A stretch of DNA of 64,000 nt, taken from Pseudovirgaria hyperparasitica (Eukaryota; Ascomycota; Dothideomycetes; Acrospermales; Acrospermaceae). A model generated the notes under the pieces. The model saw only the letters and a program-made list of their open reading frames with translations, was not told where the DNA came from and did no database searches. The position numbers and the translations under genes are program-made. The stretch is from assembly GCF_010093815.1 (NCBI RefSeq), contig NW_022985579.1, positions 1 through 64,000 of the forward strand. The letters run 5' to 3'. Shown in pieces: positions 48,304 through 60,560 of the stretch. Position 1 is the stretch's first letter. Every line of letters begins with the position of its first letter.

Positions 48304-49392
48304 TTACGTCGCTGGTTCCTCCATCGTGAAAGCCAATTATAGGCTGAATTGCCTGGCCCCTAAATGAACGATTCAAGGCGCAGTCTAGTCACAGTTCCCG
48401 TTATTATGATTACAAGTCTTGTCGTGGGGTCGGAAGGGAGCGAGAGGCGCCGAGATCCGTCGGAATAGGACTCGTGGAGACCCATTTCATCTTAATAAAG
48501 TTTAGCGCTCTCCACAGCCCAGGTCGGTTGCCCAATTCATCTCCCGTTACCCGTTGTCGTGGGGCGAGAGTGAACACCATAACCCAGCACCAGATGCCAA
48601 CAAGTCGATTCGGCCGAAGTTGGCAGAGCTTGATTGGCCCCCACATACCGCTAGTTTTGAAAACCACAATCGGCCCGGGCTACGGAAGCTGATATGCGAA
48701 GTTTGCTGCTGCCTGAGGAATCAAGGTAAATAGCGACTGATGATGAAACATGAGCGCTACGAAAGTTCGTTTGTCTCGCTCTGGGACTTGATAGAATACT
48801 CTATATCTTTTGGTTTGAGTAAAGAGCCACCAACGATTTCGCAAGAGGGTCTTGTACATAATCGTTCTCAATCATGTCTCAAATTCCTGCCAATCTCCAG
48901 ACCTGATGCATATCAACATCTACATAATAACAGATCAAGTGAGCTTCGCTATGCTTCAATCCGTCACTCAGTCTCGCATAAAAACTATACTAATAGACTA
49001 AGGTCATTCGGCAGAATAGTTTCATGACATTGGTTAAGACAGGGTGGTGGCTGAATGACGTATTGTAATCATAACCTACCTTATCTAGTTAGACCCTGTC
49101 TCCGCATTTCCGACGGCAAAGATGAAATGCTCGTAGGATTGTTCTGATGAAGGAGTAGAGGTGGAGAAGCCTTTCAGATCTATTGTCCCCTGTTTATATA
49201 CTGCGCTGTAGCGGCCTTGACCTTCTCAAGATACTTCTCAGTATGTTCATAGAAGCATGCCCAGGATGTAACCCAATGTCCAAAGTCAAACTCATGTAAT
49301 GCACTATATATCGCAAGATCATCCATCGTCTCCTTCCCCCATTGGTCCCATCTTCACTCCCATATTTCTCACTTCCTCGTCCTAGCATTATC
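48304..49392. other. Intergenic, GH3 upstream region
   Basis: Promoter side of the GH3 gene and 3' flank of the BAG gene. Open stretches at 48410-49027 and 49194-49388 lack recognisable domains. No gene is called. Confidence 0.5.
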
Positions 49393-50871
49393 TCATTTCG
49401 AAGTTCCTGCGTACTGATCTAACCGATCCAACCAACCTTGTACCTCGCGCACGAGCTCTTTCCTCCTCATCCTCACATCATGATTGCCGTCGGTTTCCAC
49501 CGCATCCAGCTTTAGCATAACCTGCACCAATATGGTCTCCGCCAAGCCCTTCTGCTTCATCGTCCACTTCGCCATCTCCACTCCTTCGCCCGGTGTGCTA
49601 CGCAGAAACTCTTCACATTGTGGTTGTAATGTAATTCGAAAATGGCTCTCTAGCGCATCTAGCTGAGTCATTGGCGGATTTGACAGCGAGGGCTGTGGCG
49701 CGGAGATGGGTGGCGCAGAGGAGGGTCGCAGGTTTGCAGTTGAAGGTATAGGTAGATACTCAGCAGGGCGGGGGGTGTTATTTGTGTATCTTGCGGATGC
49801 CTGAGTCGAAGATGAGGTCGGAGATTTGCGCCCACTTGCGCCGCCACGCTTCTTACGCTTGCTGCGCGTCTTCCTCTTCTTACTTGCAGTATTGGAGGGG
49901 GTAGCACTGTCATCAGCGGATTCGTCGTCGGAGCTTGCACTGAGGACACTGCGATCATCCGTGGCGTCACGAGTGTCGAGATAGCTGTCTGATGCTTCGC
50001 TGACGGTGACGAGTACTTCAGAGGCGTGATCCGAGTGTAGACCTTCGTCACGAGCAAGCGCCTTGTCATCTTTGAGGTTCTTGCCTTTGTAAAGGAGTTT
50101 TATACGTCTTGCGTCGCGGATCTCGAGCTTTTGGGCTGCGGCGATGCGGAGCACTCCGATTGTGATTTCGCCACTAGAGAGGCTACCGCTGGGGAAGTGG
50201 ATAGGATAGCTCAACTTTTTATTTCGTAAAATGATTGTGTCGTCGTTCGCACCAGGGGAGGCGGCATGTTGGGATTGATTGTTCGATATAGCGTGACGAG
50301 CGAGATCTTCCGATGTTATATAGCTGAAGTCAGAGTCGGTGACCTGGTTATTACCGGAATTTGCGTTGCGCCCAAACGGAGAGAATTTGCCAGCCATCTG
50401 GCCAAACCGAGAGCTCCAGGATGACATCTCCTTATTCTTCTGCTTCTTAGCCTCAGGACAGGTTGTAAAGGAGGGTGGAGATTGCAGTGCTGGCAGACGA
50501 GAACGTTGACGGCCGAAAAACAAGAGGAGGACGGCTGCAACGAACAAGATAAAGCCAGCAGTCGAGTAGACGAGCGAATCGTCGTCGACTAACCGTGAGG
50601 AAAAACCTCGTAATCGATCCACGATGTACTGCTTGTCCGTGTAATGAAGTAGCAAGTCCCACTTGCGCCCCACCAACTCGTCTTTAAAGGATGTTGCAGG
50701 CTGGTAGGGAGTAGTATTCTTGAGCCGGCGGCCGAAGATGTCAGAGATGACGTTGAGAAAATGTGAAGACGCCAGAGTGAAGATACCTTGTCGTAACGAT
50801 TTGTCGGCAGGAGAAGAAGGAATCTCAAGTAGAAAAGTGGTGCGACGACCGTACGAATCGTGGTTTCCCAC
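49393..50871 (-). CDS. Membrane-anchored UBL-BAG domain co-chaperone
   Basis: 492 aa, no intron needed. One transmembrane segment at about 100-119 (LVYSTAGFILFVAAVLLLFF) is followed by RQRSR. A ubiquitin-like region spans about 219-290 (ISYPIHFPSGSLSSGEITIGVLR..KLLYKGKNLKDDKAL) and a BAG domain the last 90 residues (LDALESHFRITLQPQCEEFLRS..LVREVQGWLDRLDQY). Between them is a Ser/Asp-rich then Lys/Arg-rich linker (SKKRKTRSKRKKR, about 330-343). BAG domains bind the Hsp70 ATPase domain and act as nucleotide exchange factors. Yeast Snl1 is the membrane-anchored example, whereas UBL-BAG proteins such as fission yeast Bag101/102 couple Hsp70 to the proteasome. A shorter start at the Met near residue 149 would lose the membrane segment; the long start is chosen because that segment is well formed. 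Confidence 0.8.
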   Translation of the reverse strand: MGNHDSYGRRTTFLLEIPSSPADKSLRQGIFTLASSHFLNVISDIFGRRLKNTTPYQPATSFKDELVGRKWDLLLHYTDKQYIVDRLRGFSSRLVDDDSLVYSTAGFILFVAAVLLLFFGRQRSRLPALQSPPSFTTCPEAKKQKNKEMSSWSSRFGQMAGKFSPFGRNANSGNNQVTDSDFSYITSEDLARHAISNNQSQHAASPGANDDTIILRNKKLSYPIHFPSGSLSSGEITIGVLRIAAAQKLEIRDARRIKLLYKGKNLKDDKALARDEGLHSDHASEVLVTVSEASDSYLDTRDATDDRSVLSASSDDESADDSATPSNTASKKRKTRSKRKKRGGASGRKSPTSSSTQASARYTNNTPRPAEYLPIPSTANLRPSSAPPISAPQPSLSNPPMTQLDALESHFRITLQPQCEEFLRSTPGEGVEMAKWTMKQKGLAETILVQVMLKLDAVETDGNHDVRMRRKELVREVQGWLDRLDQYAGTSK

Positions 50872-51527
50872 GACCGGTGGATGTTAAACTTAAGCTTAGG
50901 TGCCCATACCGAAGTAAAAGGCCCGACTCAGAGCCTTGCGTATCGGTAAGCACAGTGTACTGAAAGCAACGCTTTAGCCACCTCTACTCTCTCTGCCAAA
51001 GTACATTTAGGGCTTCAAAGTGGCTAAAGATCACGGTTTAACCAGAAAATAACGACCATAAAGTCCCAGTTTCATTGATTCATATCATCCTATCGCCATA
51101 ACAAACGCTACTGCGTCTCAATCCAGGTCATCAACCGTATTGCGCCCACGATGCATCCCGCCATAAGTATTAGCGGTTGTGATTACTAAGCCCCCTACAC
51201 TTTTCGCGCACAACGCCAGCGGGACCGACCATGCATCAGTGTATGGAACATATGAGAAAAACATAGGAGAGACATAAGACCAAAAGTCTTTGCGAAAAGG
51301 TTTCGTGTCACCTCAAACATCACTAACGTGAACCCAATACCGTAAAGGAAATTTGATGCACGACAAGTGCTCATTTCTTAGCCAAGAGCCGCGGGTTGAG
51401 CGTTAAACAAAGGAGACAGGTCGTCTATCGGAAATGTCGGATTCAGCTACCAGACGCGGTTATTCACGCCCAGTCTCGTAGATACCTGGACAGATGATGA
51501 ATAAAGTCGTTCAATAGTACTGCTTGA
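50872..51527. other. Intergenic, no gene seen
   Basis: Promoter side of the BAG gene and 3' side of the following minus-strand gene. No open stretch of interest. Confidence 0.6.
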
Positions 51528-53668
51528 TCAAGTCTTGCGCTTTCTAGGCGTTGCAAGAAAGTTGAGGCGAGACGAAGTAAGTCCGCTAGTTCGCTTTGTA
51601 TCGGTACGTCGCAATGGCCTGGCTGAGGTTTTCGCGGGCGTATTTACCTTCGATGGAGCAGTAGATGTTTGGTCGACCGACTTTCTAGCTCTTTTGCGAT
51701 TGCGACCCTCTTCAATGTCGTCTTCATTCTCGGCCGATGGCTTGTTTTCTTTGTCGCTCTCTAGGCTTTCCTCTACATCATCAAGCTTGCGCTTCTTACC
51801 AATATTCTGAACACCTTCACAAACATTGCTACCTTGAGTCTTACGGATCGATTTGATGCCTGAAGTCACCGGACCGAAAGAAACTTGCCTCTCAGATCTG
51901 AAAGTGAAACTACCAGGAATCGATAGCTCGTTCAAAGTCTTGCGGCGGCGAGAGGGTGCAGGGGATGGAGAGCTGGTAGAAGCGGTAAGAGAAGGATAAT
52001 CGATCTCGAGAGAAGGGTACTCGATCGGTGGCTCGACATCGTCCGTGTTTGCGACCGGCGTTGGAGTCTTCGGGGCATCACGTTCGGCCCTGGCTACGGT
52101 GCTCGCTGTGAACTCAACACGTCTAGTCTTGCTGACTGGTGCAGTAAATGGTACAGCTGGAAGTGACTTGTCTATATTGGAACCGTATTTGACGCGATCC
52201 GGAGTTGCAACATGAGTGCCTGCTGCTATCTTAAGCGGATCATTCGAGAAATGCCGCTGAGGGCTTCGCAAAATACCGCGAACACCACCTTTCTGCCTTA
52301 GAGAGTCACTGATCTGCTGAACACCTTCTCTGATTGTACTTTTGGCTCGCGAAGGGCTGATATTACGTCTCAGTGGAGTGCGAGTTGATGGCGTGCGAAG
52401 AAGTGAGGGAATGTTGGACTGGGGCGTCTTGGCAACTCTTACGCTCTGGGCCCGAGCAAGAGACGATCTGGTTGGAGTGCAGACTGAAGGAAGTCTCGAG
52501 ATGCTTGCTGGAAGCTTGGGAATCATAGTTTTGGGTGTGGCAGACTTATCAGCTGGTCGCATGGAAGAAACATCCTGCTCAGCGCTGTGTTTGTTCCGTT
52601 TGTTAGAGAAGATGACTGCAGGAATATCCTCAACTGTTTCAGAGACTAGCTTGACAGTAGATCTCGGACGAGCACCTGAGCTGGCATGCGCCGGGAGTCT
52701 TGACATCGAGGGTGAAGGTCTCACTGCTGGCGGAGCGTCTTCGTCATCAAGCTGGGCCTTCGATGGCGAGCGCTTAAGAGACTTCCGCACCTCTGCTTGC
52801 TTGAAGCGGTTGGGGTCTGCTCTAAACGATGATGGATGGTTGGCAATTGAGTCCATCCTCTTGAACTGTTCCATGTGCACGTCGCTGAAGCGACCTGCTT
52901 TACCTTTCGCCTGGGCGTACTTTCGACCTCCAACTCCGTTGATATCAGCGATAGATGCACCTGCATGTTTGGCGGCCATCATTTGGGCCTTGATCATGGC
53001 AGCTTCTTCGCGTGTCTCTTCCATCAGCTGGCGAGCTTCGGGGCTCAGCTCGAAAGATGGCCGAGTCACACGAAACTTAAACTCTGGGGTACTAAGCACG
53101 CTTTTTTGAGCGGTTGTGGGTATCTTTGTAGGGGTTGCTTGGGTATAAATTAGTTTATTCACGCCCTTGGACGGCTCTGTATGCGCGCCCTTGCTGAGAA
53201 AGCCCAGCCAACGAGCTTCTTCGAGTGGCTTGGTGGTGGTCTGGTGGTGAAGCTGCGGGTGCATCTCTTTCTCGCTGGGTTTGATAGGTGTTTTGTTGCG
53301 GGGTGTACGCTGAGTGATACCGGTGAGATTGCCGAAGGAGAACATGGACTTCTTTGGTGTTGCTACCAGGGAGGTCTGAAGGGATTTGGGGACGACGACA
53401 TCTGGGGTGTTCTGTCGTTCGCCCGTCTCAGGAAGGCTTGCAAGCGACATATCACTGGTCGAAGCGATGCGTTCGCCAACAACAGGTGCAGGCGAAGGGG
53501 GTTTGAGTTCCTACCCAGGGAATGTTAGTTCGTTTGATACATGAGTGCTAATGGCAATCGATAAGACTCTAGACAGTCGATAGCATGAGGAGAATCATTG
53601 CCCGGGTGCATGGTAAGAAGAATTTGGCGCACCTTCCCAAGCCGAGCGGAGCGGCGAGTCCTAGGCAT
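51528..53668 (-). CDS. Basic, largely disordered conserved protein
   Basis: Two exons, 53668-53633 (MPRTRRSARLGK) and 53510-51528; 672 aa. The 122-bp intron has a GTGCGC donor, CTAAC branch site and TAG acceptor. It joins LGK to ELKPPSPAPVVGERIAS, giving a start (MPRTRRSARL) that looks more natural than the internal Met at 53450. The protein is Ser/Thr/Pro/Lys/Arg-rich and mostly disordered. One ordered block (FELSPEARQLMEETREEAAMIKAQM) is followed by FSDVHMEQFKRMDSIANHPSSFRADPNRF, then many basic S/T-P motifs and a C-terminus of RLNFLATPRKRKT. The pattern suggests a nuclear, chromatin- or spindle-associated protein regulated by proline-directed kinases. This is inference; I do not recognise a named family. 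Confidence 0.75.
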
Positions 53669-55059
53669 CGTGGTGGATCCTGTCGGGCTGTTGACAAAAC
53701 AAGGGCGATGAAGGGTAGAGCAGAGTAGGGTTCGCGTAGATGTCTGAATCTGTTTTGCCTTGCTAGCGGAACGGCAAACGGGCAGAGGAAGAGAAAGAAC
53801 AAAAGAAAACTGCGGACACGATGAGGTAATGAGGGTCAAGTTGGAGAATCACCGAGTTCAGTGCCAGTTCGTTTCCGTCAGAAGAGGTGGAGCAGCTGTG
53901 CTGTCAAAAGTTAGGTAAATCGACGAGTGCGAGTGTCAACAAACACCATACCCCATAGAGCTTAGCCTGAAGTCCGTGCACGGGAACGATCGGTCCTTCA
54001 GCCAAGGGTATGCGTCGAAATCTTATTATTCAACAATTATTTGCTGACTTGCTACCAGTTCCATCAAACTTGCATGCAGAGCCGTTCACTCATTGCTCAA
54101 TCGTCCCCGCTGAAGATTGCCACAGCAATGCTAGCCGCCAAGGTGCGGATGTCTGTCTGTCTGGATGGTCCATGGCAACTCGGCTCTTATCTTGACTCGA
54201 TTGACAGCCAAAGACGCCGTGCGAGGACGCTTCGTCTCCGGGACACCCTGGACATACTTTCGAGGAGAAAAGACAGCCAAAGGTATCATGGTTGGCATAG
54301 ACATACGTTCGACACTCTGTCGGAAGACAGCCATCCTGTGTACGCATAGAGAGCCACTCAACTGCGTTACCCTCATTCATGTCTAACGGTCTTGCCTGGG
54401 ACAAAAAACGGGTTACTATTTCAAGACACACCATGAAGCGGGAGAATCAACTACAATCAGGCGAAAATTTGATATATATATCAAGTGGCGACGTACACTA
54501 TGCACATTATGCTAAGACTGACGAGCATCCGCGGCCGTATCAATCTCAATGTACTATGAATCGTGGTAGCGCTACTATTACAGCACCCAAGTTGCTCACG
54601 TTCTGACAGGTCAAGCTACACTAGCGACTTGACCATTTCTTTCGACTTGCGGTAGGCTTGGTAGTAACGCCATCGATGTCATGCGCTCGTACAGAATATC
54701 TGGCGATGCTAGAGGAACCCACTTACAACACCAGTATCATTATTACCTGCGGTTCAACTCTCGCTGGAACCTCTCCGCGCTTCCCCGCAGTGCCAAGAAG
54801 ACGCCTCTCCGGTTTTCTGCTAGGGCCCCCAGGCAAAACAGCTGGTGATCGAATGCCGCACAGTCCTCGCAGTAAGCATCGGCGCCGCAACTGCTTGCTT
54901 CAACCTATTGACTGCTTTGATGTCCATGTATATAACTAATAGTCCAGTGTAACCTTCACTCCTAAGTGGGTCGTCTCGCCGGAATTGTCTGGGTATATAC
55001 TTCCCCGTCATGTCCTCCCAGCAGACCTTCCACAGCTCTCCTCAATCGCTCGACCTAAG
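53669..55059. promoter_or_regulatory. 1.4-kb divergent intergenic region
   Basis: Separates the minus-strand start at 53668 from the plus-strand alpha-glucosidase start at 55060, so it holds both promoters. TATA-like boxes at 54929-54935 (TATATAA) and 54994-54999 (TATATA) lie 125 and 61 bp before the alpha-glucosidase start. Several open stretches up to 114 codons (54010-54939) show no domain and are not called. Confidence 0.5.
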
Positions 55060-58000
55060 ATGGCTCAGTTAGCTTTGCTGATTGTGTGTCTCACAGCTTC
55101 AGTTGCTGCCGCTCCGTATGCGGGTGCTACAAAGTTAGAGCGCAGACAGTCGTTGGAAAGTTGTCCAGGTTACACTGCCTCAAATGTCCTGTCAAGTCCC
55201 AATTCATTGACTGCCGAGCTCTCTCTTTCTGGAGACGCCTGCAATGTGTACGGCACTGATATTGATTCCTTGCTACTTACTGTTACGTATGAGACAGGTA
55301 TATCATGCGACAACGCCATTATAGGTAGAAATGTATTGACCAATTGCAGACAAACGGCTACATGTCCTGATTGAGGACGCTTCACATGAAATTTATCGTG
55401 TTCCGGAATCTGTATTGCCGCGACCAGTTTCTCAAAACTCGACTGTGGACGAGTCAGATCTCGAGTTCAGCTATGGAGAGTCTCCTTTTACTTTCACTGT
55501 GAAGAGAAAGTCCACGGGAGAGGCCCTTTTCGACTCGTCGGCAGCACCTTTGGTGTTTGAAGATCAGTACCTACGTTTGAGAACGGCTTTGCCAGAAGAC
55601 CCTAATTTGTACGGACTTGGCGAGCATTCTGACAGTTTCCGTCTTAACACCACAAATTACACTCGTACTATGTGGTCGAGAGATGCCTTTGGCATTCCAG
55701 AAGGATCGAATCTTTACGGGAACCACCCAATCTATTTTGATCATCGTGAGAGTGGATCTCATGGTGTCTTTCTGCTGTCCAGCGCTGGCATGGATATCAA
55801 GATCAACAATACTCAAGCAGAGGGTCAATACCTTGAGTATAACACCCTTGGTGGTGTTATCGATCTCTACTTCTTGGCTGGAGACACTCCATTGGACGTG
55901 TCGAAGCAATACGCAGAGCTCGTAGGTCTCCCAGCCATGAACTCGTATTGGAGTCTTGGCTTTCACAACTGTCGCTACGGCTACCGTGACTTTTATGCTG
56001 TTGCAGAGACTATCGCGAATTATAGTAGTGCAGGTATCCCGCTGGAAACACAATGGACTGGTACGTTTCATCATAAAGTGAATGCAGCGACGATCATCAG
56101 TTCAGCGATACTTCAATATTAACTGCAAAATGGTGAACGTATCGCTAGACTGGCGTCCTAATACTGCACTGGAGGAAAAAAACATTGCTAACCTTGATAG
56201 ACATCGACTATATGTACGAGCGTTGGATCTTCACTGTTGATCCGACCCGCTTCGAAATTGCTCGTGTTCGAGACATTGTTGACTACCTCCACGAGCATGA
56301 TCAGCACTACATTGTCATGGTAGATCCTGCTGTGGCCTACAATGACTTTGGCAACTATTCTACCCTCAGTCGTGGCATCGACCAAGATGTCTTCATGAAG
56401 TATGACAATGGTACGATTTTCACTGGTGTTGTATGGCCTGGTCCTACTGTATTCCCTGATTGGTTCCACCCAAACACGCAAGCCTTTTGGAGCAATGAAT
56501 TTGCTCAGTTCTTCGACCCTGGAGATGGGATCGATATCGACGGACTCTGGATTGACATGAACGAAGCTGCCAACTTCTGCCCATTCCCTTGCTTAGATCC
56601 AGTTGGGTATAGCGAGAACAACCGTTTCCCGCCTCAGAGACCTTTCCTGAGATCTCAGCCTCGCGAGATCCCCGGTTTTCCGGCCGAATTCCAACCCGGC
56701 GCTCAGGACTATCCGCCAGACAGCTTACCTTACAACGATCCGAATCTTGCGCCTCCTGCAAGTCCTAACTCCGGTCCAAACAACAAGCGCCAAGCGTCCG
56801 AGATTCCAGGTCAATCATTCAGTGCAGAATTGACTACTCCAGTTGGCGTGGAAGGGCGCAATCTGCTCGCACCTCCATATCGTATCAATAATGCAAACAC
56901 CTTCCAGGATATTGGTGGTAATAGTAATCAAACAATTCGGACAGACCTTCACCATTATCATGGGCTGGCTGATCTTGATGTTCACAATCTGTATGGAACA
57001 ATGATGTCTGAAGCATCGCGAGGAGCTATGATCGACCGTCGTCCTAAGCTGCGACCCTTGGTTATAACGCGAAGCACTTTTGCTGGTGCCGGTCGTAAGA
57101 CGGGCAAGTGGCTAGGAGATAATCTCTCAATATGGGATCATTATCGGAACCAGATCCAGGGTATGCTTGACTTTAGTGCCATATACCAGGTCCCCATGGT
57201 AGGCTCTGATGTCTGTGGCTTTGGTCAAAACACGACTGAGACGCTTTGTGCTCGTTGGGCAATGTTGGGAGCTTTCAATCCTTTTTACCGCAACCACAAC
57301 CAGGACAGCGCCCTGCCACAGGAATTCTACATCTGGCCATCCGTCACTGCTGCCGCGAAGAAAGCCATTGATATCCGCTACCGCTTGTTGGACTACTTCT
57401 ACACTGCCTTGTACGAGCAAACTCTTGACGGAACACCCTCTCTAAACCCTCTTTTCTTCAAGTACCCAACGGATTCTGAGACCTTTGGTAACGCTTTACA
57501 GTTTTTCTACGGCCCCAGCATTCTTGTCAGTCCAGTCACGGAAGAGAACTCGACCAGCGTCTCGATCTACATACCCAAAGATACTCTATATGATTTCTAC
57601 ACATATGAGAAGGTTGACGGCCAGGGTGAGTGGGTCAATCTGACCGATGTAGCCTTCGATCACATCCCACTTCACATCAAGGGTGGTTCCATCATCCCCT
57701 TCCGCAGTGAAAGCGCCATGACTACCACAGAAGTACGTACTAAGCCTTTCGACGTCGTCATTGCCCCTGGCTCGGACGGGAATGCATCTGGCTCGCTATA
57801 CCTGGACGACGGTGTCTCCATTGAGCAGGAGCATGGTTGGACGTACCTCAAATTCTCATACAACAGCAATGAATTGCACATCACCGGCGGATTCGGTTAT
57901 CAAGAAGAGGGCAACAAGATCGCCAAGTTCACTGTTCTGGGCGTCGAGTCCGCGCCGGCAGTCGTTACTGTCAGCAAGAAGGGCGAGTACAATCTCCAGT

Positions 58001-58104
58001 CGAGTGGTGGATCTGGTTGTTATACATTCGACGCGGGCAGGAACGTACTAACCATTACGGCGGAAATTCCGTTGGATGCCAATACCACAATTTCGTGGCA
58101 CTGA
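55060..58104 (+). CDS. Secreted GH31 alpha-glucosidase
   Basis: Three exons: 55060-55297, 55350-56060 and 56201-58104; 950 aa. The start is the Met of [19 protein letters not shown], a clear signal peptide; an in-frame Met 25 codons upstream would hide it. Introns (52 and 140 bp) restore ..[24 protein letters not shown] and ..[25 protein letters not shown]31 hallmarks: N-terminal galactose-mutarotase-like domain with [12 protein letters not shown], catalytic [11 protein letters not shown] with the nucleophile near D435, then [18 protein letters not shown] and [33 protein letters not shown], and C-terminal beta-domains. It hydrolyses terminal alpha-1,4-linked glucose from maltose and malto-oligosaccharides outside the cell or in the wall. 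Size fits fungal extracellular maltases. Confidence 0.92.
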
Positions 58105-59800
58105 GTATAGTGTATAAACAACTCAATGCACGATGCTCCCAAAAAATTACAGATATTGAAAAGTATGGTTGATTAGTGTATATGAAAGTAACCAACAAAT
58201 CTGAAGTGGTCGATCATACCACGTATTCTTTATGTGCTGCAACGTCTTGCACGGTATTGACATTAGCTTTAGAATAAGTCTAGACCTCTTCGTTCTCTTG
58301 CTATTGCGACACCTCCATGCCCTCAATGAGGATTGAAATTAATTATGAAGTTGGTGACACTTTCACTCACGAACGATTCGATCCAACAAAGCTAGCTTTT
58401 GAGCCTGGCTACAAGGTCATTCAGTGGACGCAGTAGCTGCACCATGCCATTTTTCTCGAGCTATCATGGCTAAAAATCCCGTCGTATTCTCTCAATGGAG
58501 GTCTTCTCCTTCTTTTAAACACGGCTTTATGTCCATAATTGAAATCGTAAAGTATCTAGTCATCAGCTGCACATTAGTCTCAACATCTCAATACTTTAGC
58601 CAGAATTGCAATCTATACCCTAACGGAGTTAGCACATTAGGTTCAATAATGCGAGTGTTATGTTTAGATCTCTGTCTGGCAGCTGAAGATAAGCATGTCA
58701 AATCCCATCTACGTATAGCCTAAGCTGGTAGTTTCTGGGCTCGAGCTATTGGATACAGACTCCCTTCCTATGCTTGGAAAAATGCTTATCGAAGCACTTG
58801 GAAGCATGGAGATGTCGCTCTAGACTTGGGTATTCTCTCGTGCTCGTAAAATCCTTTCGATATCATTCTACAGTCATCACACATGACTAGTAGAGTAGTC
58901 AGGAGCAGCGCTGGGAAGCTCTCCTGAAATTGCCCCAGAACAGATAGTTGTGAGTAAATATGCAACAGTGGTGTGGCATTCGAAGACATGTAAGACAATA
59001 TCTCAATGCTATTGTTCGTTTGATGGAACCACTCTAACTCTATTTTGAAGCTTACGCAAACTAGCAGGTGTATCAATTCGAATACTGCCTGAGGACATCA
59101 TAAGTGCATGAATGGACAAAATGATGTGCAGGTGCTCGATGGGAAAGACAGTCGGAGAACAAGCTTCGCTAGAGTTTGTTTTGTGAAGGTTGTGATTTGC
59201 TCAACATAGTAATATCGAATGAGTGCTAGTATAAGAGCTTTAGGTGAGATCCAAATGTAGCTCAGCGTAAGTTCACGCAGGATTGCCATTGCCATGGCAA
59301 CAATAAGCAGGCCATGACGTTCCTTCTCAGACAGGCACATTAGTGTACAAGCGTGCTTCGTCGCGATCTTTCATATCCTTTCGGCTTTGTTTGGCCAAAC
59401 TCTCTGAGTGCCCGTGATAGAACAACTGAGACTCATGTGGCATTTATGGGTTGCATAGCGGAATTTCATGTACAATGAATTTGGTATGGTGAATGTATCA
59501 TGTTGTATTTGAATACATATCCTTGATCGCATGGGGAAATATCAATGAATGACATGTATTACCACTGGGTGAGTCCTAGTTCCTCAGAGCTGACAACAGC
59601 TCCAGACCTGATGAGATAGGTTCGACCTAAGAAGCCGTGTACTCCGGACCTGGAGACTTCTGAAGGGGTGGGCTTACTGGACAGAAGTTACAACCATACA
59701 TCCTCGTAGTCTTCATCAGCGATCCGTCGATTGCAAAAATTCGATTGCTAAGACTGAGGAGATGAATGTGAGTACATGCTTTTCGCCTGATGGGTAATTT
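58105..59800. other. 1.7-kb intergenic, no supported gene
   Basis: Two minus-strand open stretches (58786-59076 and 59098-59340) and one plus-strand stretch (58424-58723) contain hydrophobic segments but no recognisable motif. A decayed gene is possible on the minus strand. I do not call it. Confidence 0.45.
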
Positions 59801-59818
59801 GACCGCCAACTGTCACAG

Positions 59819-60560
59819 CAGGAGAAGCAGAATTCGCATCAGGACTAGAAGTCCAGCCAGGCCCGGGTCTGGAAGTCAAACCCGAGCACGATGGTCTCAT
59901 CAAAGACCAGCCTGGGCTGGAGCTTGCAAATAACCAGCCGTACGATCACTCCTCCCATAACGTTGTCCAACCTCCTATACATCCAAAGCAGCGTAACTCA
60001 AGACTCCGGTGGCCTATCGCTCTCATGGTCACTATCCTCATAGCTGGAGTCGCAGCAGGGCTAGGTGGCAGCCTTACAGTGCGCAATGCAAAAAGCTCAT
60101 GTCCCAAGTTTGAGCCTACTCCTACTGATAACCCAATCACCACCACTCCGACTGGTGTTATGTCCTCGATCCTTTCACTCTCGCCAACTAGTGATATCTT
60201 CTGGCAGGCAGCTGCGAAGACAGGTGTATCAATACCATCTACTGCAGACTTCCGATACAGCGCGATCGGTGGTGCATACTTCAACGCATTCTACAATAAG
60301 GACTCGCCGAACTCTGATGCTATGGGGCTATTAGCAGAGACTTTCGAGATGTATCTTGAAGCGTGAGTTATTGCTCAAGCTAGCTCGTAGCAAACTGATA
60401 CTTACCCCTCAGGTGTGCGAATCTCGAGTATTACATACCTAACTCCACGTGTCAAGGAGCAGCATGGGTCGCAAGATGGAGGATGGTCGTATAAGTAATG
60501 AGACTGCTGACAGAGATCCGCGAAAGAGGTTCGCAGAAAATTGCTTCATGAAGACGTTCG
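59819..60560 (+). pseudogene. Single-pass membrane protein gene, probably decayed
   Basis: An open stretch after a CACAG acceptor (59814-59818) encodes a repeat-like N-terminal region (GLEVQPGPGLEVKP, QPGLELANNQP), then a basic stop (KQRNSRLRWP) and one transmembrane helix (IALMVTILIAGVAAGLGGSLTV). A Thr/Pro/Ser linker follows. A 50-bp intron (60363-60412, GTGAGT..CTGAT..CAG) joins LEA to CANLEYYIPNSTCQGAAWV. This TM plus short Cys-rich ectodomain plan is common among Dothideomycete surface proteins of unknown role. After GAAWV the frame ends at 60494, while a plausible continuation (..RKRFAENCFMKT) lies in another frame to about 60,560, which suggests a frameshift. The first exon and start codon could not be placed. 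Confidence 0.4.

Noticed and set aside
52342-53109. 255-codon plus-strand open stretch
   Set aside because: Antisense shadow of the basic disordered protein gene, which has the better codon pattern, intron and start.
58786-59340. Two minus-strand open stretches resembling a regulator C-terminus
   Set aside because: No recognisable motif and a stop between them; left as unannotated intergenic.
59600-59660. GGTTCGACC as a Pol III B box of a tRNA gene
   Set aside because: No A box or cloverleaf partner strands upstream.
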